From: an uncultured Clostridia bacterium
GTDB taxonomy: Bacteria; Bacillota; Clostridia; Lachnospirales; Cellulosilyticaceae
Direction: 5' to 3'
Assembly: GCA_937921505.1 (NCBI GenBank)
Contig: CAKZUB010000071.1
Location: 1-64,000 of the forward strand
Length of the DNA stretch: 64,000 bases
Part shown: positions 58,742 through 64,000 of the stretch, in pieces
Layout of the letters: the number at the start of each line of letters is the position of its first letter
Position numbering within the stretch: position 1 is the stretch's first letter
The notes under the pieces: model-generated
The model's database searches: none
Told to the model about the DNA's origin: nothing
The model's input: only the letters and a program-made list of their open reading frames with translations
Made by a program: the position numbers and the translations under genes

Positions 58742-58822
58742 GCAGTGGCAGGGGTGTTTTTCGACTCGACTCGGGTTTGGCTGTGGGTAGGCGGGAGAGG
58801 CGAAAAACACCCCTGCCACTGC
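58742..58822. repeat. GC-rich perfect 22-bp inverted repeat in the atp leader
   Basis: The arms 58742-58763 (GCAGTGGCAGGGGTGTTTTT plus CG) and 58801-58822 are perfectly complementary, around a 37-base G/C-rich middle. An outer pair TTATAAGTA and TACTTATAA (58710-58718, 58841-58849) encloses it imperfectly. It lies between wecB and the atp genes, with its right end 19 bases from the wecB stop. No T run follows directly on either strand. Composition is far above the surroundings, suggesting an inserted foldback element. Confidence 0.85.
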
Positions 58823-58840
58823 GGCCCTTTACCAAATAGT

Positions 58841-59995
58841 TTACTTATAACAATAGTCCGCAGGTCTTTCATCCCTCATTTTAAAGCTATAAAGTATAGC
58901 CTCCACTATTCTTCTTGAGGCTTCCCCATCACCAAATGGATTTTTAGCCTGTGCCATTTGACTATAAAGTGTTTGATCTGTTAAGAGTTCCTTTGTAAGG
59001 TTATAAATACTCTCTTTTTCTATGCCTGCAAGTTTTAAGGTTCCCGCTTCAATGCCCTCTGGTCTTTCTGTTACATTTCTAAGAACCAGCACTGGCTTGC
59101 CAAGTGAAGGAACTTCTTCTTGCAACCCTCCTGAATCTGTAAGTACAAGATAAGATCTTCGCATTAAATTATGCATATCTTTTATATCTAAAGGCTCCAC
59201 TAAATGTACTCTTGGTACATCTCCAAGGACACGCTCTACGACATCTCTTACAGCTGGGTTTTTATGCACTGCATAAACAACTTCTACATCTTCATATTCA
59301 AAAACGATCTGACGAACAGCCTCGCATATATTTTCAAGCGGTTGGCCTAAATTCTCTCTCCTATGAGCTGTCATTGTAATAACCCTATTTTTTTCATAGT
59401 TAATAGCATTAAGTTCCTCTACAGAAAATTTATAGTCCTGGGCTATCGTCGTTTTAAGAGCATCGATGACAGTATTTCCTGTAATGAATATGCTTTCTTG
59501 CGGTACTGCTTCATTTAGCAAATTTTGTTTAGCAAGCGGTGTAGGTGCAAAATGAAAGTTGGCAAGTGATCCTGTTAGTTTTCTATTCATTTCCTCTGGA
59601 AAAGGTTCATATCTATTATAAGTCCTAAGCCCCGCTTCTACATGGCCTACTTGTATTTGCTTGTAAAATGCTGCAAGTGCTGCTACAAAAGAAGTCGTCG
59701 TATCTCCATGAACAAGTACAATATCGGGCTTTGCCTCATCTAAAACTTCTTCTAAGCCTTTTAAAACTCTCGTAGTAATCTCTGTTAGAGTTTGTCTTGC
59801 TTTCATAATATCTAAATCGTAATGTGCTTTCAGTTTAAATATATCAAGCACCTGGTCTAGCATTTCCCTATGCTGTGCGGTCACACACACTATGCTGTCT
59901 ATAGCGTCATGCTTTTCTAATTCTTTAACAAGCGGTGCCATTTTGACAGCCTCTGGTCTAGTTCCAAATATACTCATTACTTTTATTTTGTTCAT
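58841..59995 (-). CDS. wecB: UDP-N-acetylglucosamine 2-epimerase, non-hydrolysing
   Basis: Protein of 384 residues that interconverts UDP-GlcNAc and UDP-ManNAc for wall polymers. MSIFGTRPEAVKMAPLVKEL opens the protein; VHGDTTTSFVAALAAFYKQI, HVEAGLRT, TAHRRENLGQPLENICEAV and LTDSGGLQEEVPSLGKPVLV are the family motifs. It is distinct from the hydrolysing LegG at 7282-8439. Its start overlaps the stop of the GGDEF gene by four bases. Just after its stop comes the GC-rich hairpin. Confidence 0.95.
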   Translation of the reverse strand: MNKIKVMSIFGTRPEAVKMAPLVKELEKHDAIDSIVCVTAQHREMLDQVLDIFKLKAHYDLDIMKARQTLTEITTRVLKGLEEVLDEAKPDIVLVHGDTTTSFVAALAAFYKQIQVGHVEAGLRTYNRYEPFPEEMNRKLTGSLANFHFAPTPLAKQNLLNEAVPQESIFITGNTVIDALKTTIAQDYKFSVEELNAINYEKNRVITMTAHRRENLGQPLENICEAVRQIVFEYEDVEVVYAVHKNPAVRDVVERVLGDVPRVHLVEPLDIKDMHNLMRRSYLVLTDSGGLQEEVPSLGKPVLVLRNVTERPEGIEAGTLKLAGIEKESIYNLTKELLTDQTLYSQMAQAKNPFGDGEASRRIVEAILYSFKMRDERPADYCYK

Positions 59996-61062
59996 TCGTT
60001 TAATACTCCCATCTTACTTTGACTTATGTCTTCCTCTATAGCCAGAACTACTCTATTTTTACCCTTTGTTTTTCCTCTTATAAGGGCATTATCTGCTGCT
60101 CTTACTGCTAAGTGTGGATCATCTACCATATCAGGATAGGAACACGCCCCTAAAGTTACTGTAACAGGCATATCAATATCATAGGTTAACTGTATATAGT
60201 ATACAACCCTCCTAAATTCTTCCAAGATATGTATTGCTTCATCTATAGGAACAGGAATGAGTATAACAAATTCATCTCCACCATACCTTACAACTTCTCC
60301 GCCATATTCCTTCACAGAGCCTTTTGCGAGCTGTGAAATGGCCTTAAGAACCATATCACCTTTTAGATGTCCTAATGCATCATTAATCTGCTTAAAGTTA
60401 TCTGTATCCATAACCGCTACAGTCATCACTGTTTTAGCTATATAAATCTTATCTAGAGCTTTTTCAAGATGTCTTCTATTATAAGTTCCTGTTAAAGGAT
60501 CTGTTTGGGATTCCATTGAAACACTTTGTAACAATCTTGAATTTTGTGCATTAATAGAAATAAATATAGTAAGTGTTTCAAAAAAGGCAATGGTATTATC
60601 TGTAAAAAAGTTAGGTTGTTCATGCTCTAGCACGAGCGCTCCAAAGATGCTGTTGTCATTAAAGTCTTTAAGTGGCACTGCAAGTCTGGATAAAGGAATA
60701 TTAATACAGTCAATTAAGGGGCTAACTATTTCTTCTTTTCCAAATGTATAAGAACCATGTAAGTCCCTTAGAATCATTGGTATATCCAGTGTTCTAATTT
60801 CTCTAAAATCATTTTGAAGCTCTACGCTCCTAAAATAAACTTTATAGTCATCTTTATGCTTTATCCAAAGATAACAAGTTGTAACACCCATTACGCCCAT
60901 CAACATATCGGTTAAGATGGCCATAAGCTGTTTAAAAGAACTAATATTTACAGCTTCCTTCATAATTTCACCAAGCAGCCACAGCATACCGCGTTGTTGT
61001 TGTAATTCTACTTCTAAATATTCCACCTCTGATTGTTTGTGTTGTTCTAGTTCACGATCCAT
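59992..61062 (-). CDS. Diguanylate cyclase with GAF-like sensor domain
   Basis: Protein of 356 residues. A short coiled coil (1-25) and a GAF-like sensor domain (about 35-180, with LSRLAVPLKDFNDNSIFGAL) precede a GGDEF domain (about 190-345): DPLTGTYNRRHLEKAL and RYGGDEFVILIPV. The catalytic GGDEF is intact, so cyclic-di-GMP synthesis is likely. The RxxD inhibitory site expected five residues before is absent. No membrane segment is seen, so it is cytoplasmic. It is co-translated with wecB (ATGA overlap), linking a motility/sessility signal to envelope sugar supply. GGGGGGAG precedes the ATG. Confidence 0.9.
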   Translation of the reverse strand: MDRELEQHKQSEVEYLEVELQQQRGMLWLLGEIMKEAVNISSFKQLMAILTDMLMGVMGVTTCYLWIKHKDDYKVYFRSVELQNDFREIRTLDIPMILRDLHGSYTFGKEEIVSPLIDCINIPLSRLAVPLKDFNDNSIFGALVLEHEQPNFFTDNTIAFFETLTIFISINAQNSRLLQSVSMESQTDPLTGTYNRRHLEKALDKIYIAKTVMTVAVMDTDNFKQINDALGHLKGDMVLKAISQLAKGSVKEYGGEVVRYGGDEFVILIPVPIDEAIHILEEFRRVVYYIQLTYDIDMPVTVTLGACSYPDMVDDPHLAVRAADNALIRGKTKGKNRVVLAIEEDISQSKMGVLNE

Positions 61063-61180
61063 TTCGCCCTCCCCCCTTAGAGAAAAACTATTCCTACCCC
61101 ATTCTTATAGTATTAATTTATACTAAGTCGACAATAAAATCAAATATTATCTAACAAGATTTCTTATAATTTGTTCAAGA

Positions 61181-63571
61181 CTACCTTATTTCTAAGATGC
61201 ACTTAGCAAATTTTACAGTCTCCATTGCATCTTTTGCATAATAATCAGCATCTACATAACGCGCTAGTTCCTCTGTAAGTACAGCACCACCTACTATAAT
61301 CTTGACACCAATGCACTCTTTTCTTAGCTTAGCTATTATGTCTTTCATGCTGCTTACAGTTGTAGTCATGAGTGCACTAAGTCCAATTATTTTTATGTCA
61401 TGCTTTTTAACTGCCTGGACTATTTTTTCAGCTGGAACATCTTTTCCAAGGTCTAAAACTTCAAAATTATAGTTCTCCATGATAACTTTAACAATGTTTT
61501 TTCCAATATCATGTATATCGCCATAAACTGTAGCCAAAATAACCTTTGTCTTTGAAAAAGTATGTTCTGTATTACTTTTTAAAAGTTCTTCTTGCAATAT
61601 TTGAAAAGACGCTTTCGCCGATTCGGCTGACCTTATAAGTTGTGGCAAATAAATACCTTGAGTTTCATATAAAGTTCCTACTTCATTAAGTGCAGGCATA
61701 ATATGCTTTTCTATGATTTCAAGTGGCAGCATAGCTTTTAAATAATTACTTGTTGCCACTTTCACTTCCTCTTTCAGTCCACTCTTAATGGCTTGCTTTA
61801 AGTCAGCATCTCGATGTAGCGTTTGTGTTTGTTCTTTTAACCTTTGATTATTATTCACATCACTATACCGATCAGTATATGCCTTTGAACCACTGTCTTT
61901 TCCACTAAGCACTCTGTAAGCATTAATCGTCTCTACCATTCCTGTGTCTCCAGGATTCATAATAGGTGCATCAAGTCCCTGCATAAGTGCCATAGCAAGC
62001 ATCGTTTTATTAATAAGATGCCTATTTGGAAGCCCAAAGGATACATTACTTACGCCGAGCACGGTCTTGACCCCGAGCTTCTCTTTTACAAGTCTAACGG
62101 CTCTCAGTGTTTCTATCACTAGTTCTTGCTGCGCTGATGCTGTAACTACAAGACAATCTATTAATATATCCGCTTTAGGAATACCAAGTGCTACTGCTCT
62201 TTTTACAATTTTCTCAGCTACTGCAAATCTCTCCTGGGCTGATTTTGGAATGCCTTTTTCATCGAGAGTCAGTCCAAGTACACATGCTCCGTACTTTTTA
62301 GCAATAGGCAAAATCTTCTCTAAGCTCTCTTCTTTGCCATTTACTGAGTTAATAATAGGCTTACCATTATAAATTCTAGTGGCTACCTCCAAAGCTTCTA
62401 CATTTGAAGAGTCTATTTGAAGCGGAAGATTGACAACAGCTTGTACTTCTATAACAGCTTTTCTTAACATTTCTACTTCATCTATATCTGGAAGTCCCAT
62501 ATTCACATCTAATATATGTGCACCTTGTTCTTGCTGCGTAATGGCTTCTCTTAACACAAAATCCATATCATCATTTCTAAGAGCTGCTTGCAAAAGTTTT
62601 TTTCCTGTAGGATTAAGCCTTTCTCCTATAATCACTATATCTTCAAAATAGACTGCTTTTGAAGAACTACATACCCCTGTTATTTCTTTTTTCACAGGGG
62701 GAGTATAAGTTAGCGTTGCTATTTGGTCAACCATATTTGCTACATACTGACTGGTTGTCCCACAACAGCCTCCAAGTATGCTTACCCCGCGCATCGCAAA
62801 TTCTTTCATGCAACTTGCAAATTCATCTGCTGTAATATCATATTTAACGCTACCCTCTTGCATCACAGGAAGTCCTGCATTAGGCTGCACCATAACCGGT
62901 ATTGATGCAAAACGAAGTACCTGATCTACAATAGGCCTTAGCTGCTTTGGTCCTAAAGAACAATTTATACCAAGAGCCGAAACTCCGAGTCCTTCTAGTG
63001 TAAGCACCATCGCTTCTATACTTGTTCCAAAGAATGTACGTCCATTTTCTTCAAAGCTCATCGTACATAACACGGGTAATGACGTATTTTCCTTTGCTGC
63101 AAGCACTGCTGCTTTGAGTTCATACAAGTCAGTAAAAGTTTCGAATAAAATAACGTCACAGCCGGCTTTCTCTCCTGCTATAACCTGTTCTTTAAATACT
63201 TCGTAGATCTCATCAAATGATATATCTCCAATAGGCTGTAATACCTTGCCGCTAGGCCCTACATCTAATGCAATATATCTATCTTGAAAGTCTTTTCTTG
63301 CCCTGCACGCCAGTTCTACGGCCTTTGTAATAACTTGCTCTACAGTGTATGAAGTATTTTGCATCTTATAGCGATTAGCTCCAAAAGTGTTTGTTGTTAT
63401 AAAATGAGCCCCAGCCTCCAAGTACTCTCTATGAATACCTTCTATTACCCTAGGTTGTGTAAAGTTATAGTTTTCTGGCAGTTCTCCAAGCTCCAAACCT
63501 TTACTTTGGAGAACCGTCCCCATCGCTCCATCGAAAAATAAGTGTTTTTTACCTAGTAGATTACAAACCAC
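61181..63571 (-). CDS. metH: Cobalamin-dependent methionine synthase lacking reactivation domain
   Basis: Protein of 796 residues against about 1200 for full-length MetH. The N-terminal homocysteine domain has FFDGAMGTVLQSKGLELGEL and the zinc ligands in GINCSLGP and LGGCCGTTS (near residue 270). The pterin-binding domain (about 305-570) includes GERLNPTGKKLLQAALRNDD and ANPGDTG-like NPGDTGMVE. The cap and B12 domains follow, with GDIHDIGKNIVKVIM (DxHxxG) near residue 682. The SAM-binding reactivation domain is missing; it is encoded by the gene just upstream, whose stop overlaps this start by 11 bases. Confidence 0.93.
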   Translation of the reverse strand: MVCNLLGKKHLFFDGAMGTVLQSKGLELGELPENYNFTQPRVIEGIHREYLEAGAHFITTNTFGANRYKMQNTSYTVEQVITKAVELACRARKDFQDRYIALDVGPSGKVLQPIGDISFDEIYEVFKEQVIAGEKAGCDVILFETFTDLYELKAAVLAAKENTSLPVLCTMSFEENGRTFFGTSIEAMVLTLEGLGVSALGINCSLGPKQLRPIVDQVLRFASIPVMVQPNAGLPVMQEGSVKYDITADEFASCMKEFAMRGVSILGGCCGTTSQYVANMVDQIATLTYTPPVKKEITGVCSSSKAVYFEDIVIIGERLNPTGKKLLQAALRNDDMDFVLREAITQQEQGAHILDVNMGLPDIDEVEMLRKAVIEVQAVVNLPLQIDSSNVEALEVATRIYNGKPIINSVNGKEESLEKILPIAKKYGACVLGLTLDEKGIPKSAQERFAVAEKIVKRAVALGIPKADILIDCLVVTASAQQELVIETLRAVRLVKEKLGVKTVLGVSNVSFGLPNRHLINKTMLAMALMQGLDAPIMNPGDTGMVETINAYRVLSGKDSGSKAYTDRYSDVNNNQRLKEQTQTLHRDADLKQAIKSGLKEEVKVATSNYLKAMLPLEIIEKHIMPALNEVGTLYETQGIYLPQLIRSAESAKASFQILQEELLKSNTEHTFSKTKVILATVYGDIHDIGKNIVKVIMENYNFEVLDLGKDVPAEKIVQAVKKHDIKIIGLSALMTTTVSSMKDIIAKLRKECIGVKIIVGGAVLTEELARYVDADYYAKDAMETVKFAKCILEIR

Positions 63572-64000
63572 ATCGATCTCCTCTTTTCTTATATAGGCAT
63601 ACTTGTGTTAAGTTGCATTTGCTGCAGCTTTCTAGTCTATTCTCCTTTTGATTTGATACTCCAATTAAAGCTGTTATGGATTTAGTAGGAATAAGCATAT
63701 TTGTCTTAGTAAGGCTAATGCCTATTTTCCTTGAAGCATCTAGTATATCCAGAAGTTTTTGTTGAACCTCTAAAAGGACATCTCCATATCCTGGGCTAAA
63801 CCTCATCGTAAGAAATTCATCATCTTTAAGCTCTTTTACTATTTCTCTTTCGAGATCATCACATACCCTATCTATGCATACAGATGCACAGGCATCTAAG
63901 ATAACTGCATCCAACATATCTATCTTTTGTTTTATAGTAATTTTTCTATCTACTTCTTGTCCCAAAGTGACAGCAAGTATATAGCATCTCTGGCAGTTTG
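63561..64000 (-). CDS. Separate MetH activation-domain protein (partial)
   Basis: The frame is open through the window edge, so the N-terminal part is missing; 146 residues are visible. LTMRFSPGYGDVLLEVQQKL, then IGISLTKTNMLIPTKSITAL, match the SAM-binding activation domain of MetH (R-x3-G-Y motif), and the visible start YILAVTLGQEVDRKI agrees with this family. The C-terminus adds a Cys motif (CSKCNLTQVCLYKKRGDRC) not found in MetH. It is translationally coupled to the short metH and should reactivate oxidised cobalamin in trans, as known for the Thermotoga TM0268/TM0269 pair. A short TTG start at 63965 is possible but unlikely. Confidence 0.85.
   Translation of the reverse strand, partial: NCQRCYILAVTLGQEVDRKITIKQKIDMLDAVILDACASVCIDRVCDDLEREIVKELKDDEFLTMRFSPGYGDVLLEVQQKLLDILDASRKIGISLTKTNMLIPTKSITALIGVSNQKENRLESCSKCNLTQVCLYKKRGDRCGL

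Noticed and set aside
58665..58835. N-terminal extension of the AtpZ-like protein through the GC-rich hairpin
   Set aside because: The residues are Arg/Pro-rich and unlike a membrane protein, the ribosome site AGAGGAGG serves the ATG at 58664, and the extension is just the translation of a palindrome.
59992..61062. Degenerate (inactive) GGDEF domain
   Set aside because: The GGDEF signature RYGGDEF and the DxLT-type start of the domain are intact; only the inhibitory site is missing.
61063..61180. Cobalamin riboswitch or SAM riboswitch for metH
   Set aside because: The region lies downstream of metH in the minus-strand direction, shows no B12-box or S-box blocks, and the true upstream of the metH pair is outside the window.

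Overview
The window comes from an AT-rich, spore-forming, flagellated Gram-positive bacterium of the class Clostridia. The evidence is spoIIID/spoIID/spoIIQ, mbl, an S-box (SAM-I) riboswitch, AGGAGG-type ribosome sites and many GTG/TTG starts. The composition and gene order recall Lachnospiraceae or Cellulosilyticum-like anaerobes, but I cannot fix the genus. Apart from transposon debris at 1-1225, every convincing protein gene lies on the minus strand, so transcription runs from high to low coordinates.

Region 1 (1-1.3 kb): a frameshifted IS4-type transposase remnant and a fragment that may be a recombinase. Region 2 (1.3-18.2 kb): one uninterrupted, tightly packed series flaG-fliD-fliS-orphan-maf-legC-fliT-like-ptmE-legB-legH-legI-legG-legF-glycosyltransferase-GNAT-wecE-rmlA-rmlB. 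It encodes filament-cap and chaperone proteins, a nearly complete pathway to CMP-legionaminic acid, a Maf-type flagellin glycosyltransferase and a dTDP-4-amino-4,6-dideoxyhexose branch. This is a flagellin glycosylation island inside a late flagellar operon. Region 3 (18.3-27.7 kb): hag (flagellin) with a sigma-D promoter and a CsrA-type leader, csrA, fliW, flgL, two flgK paralogues, flgN, flgM, a YvyF-like gene and comF. The flagellin carries a strict seven-residue serine ladder where the variable domain would be.

Region 4 (27.7-39.7 kb): recD2, a lipoprotein, metK with its riboswitch, rod genes (flgJ-like, flgG, flgF), mbl, spoIIID, a degenerate LytM protein (SpoIIQ-like), spoIID and a YwmB-like gene. 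Region 5 (39.7-50 kb): two very large secreted fibronectin-III-type proteins with SLH-like C-termini, then mutY. Region 6 (50.5-58.8 kb): the F1Fo ATP synthase operon. It has a fused double-hairpin c subunit in which one hairpin lacks the ion-binding glutamate, a normal Na+-type c subunit, and a deletion remnant of a third c gene between them. Region 7 (58.8-64 kb): wecB, a GAF-like/GGDEF protein, a metH without its reactivation domain, and a separate MetH activation-domain gene that runs off the window.

The least explained items are two copies (27756-28006 and 50531-50749) of a foldback element. Its 20-bp terminal arms differ between the copies at four positions, and every change is compensated on the other arm. 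Its internal stems and unpaired segments are also conserved, so it looks like a structured RNA or a mobile foldback element. A third, GC-rich 22-bp perfect inverted repeat lies in the leader of the ATP synthase operon. No rRNA, tRNA or CRISPR array was seen.
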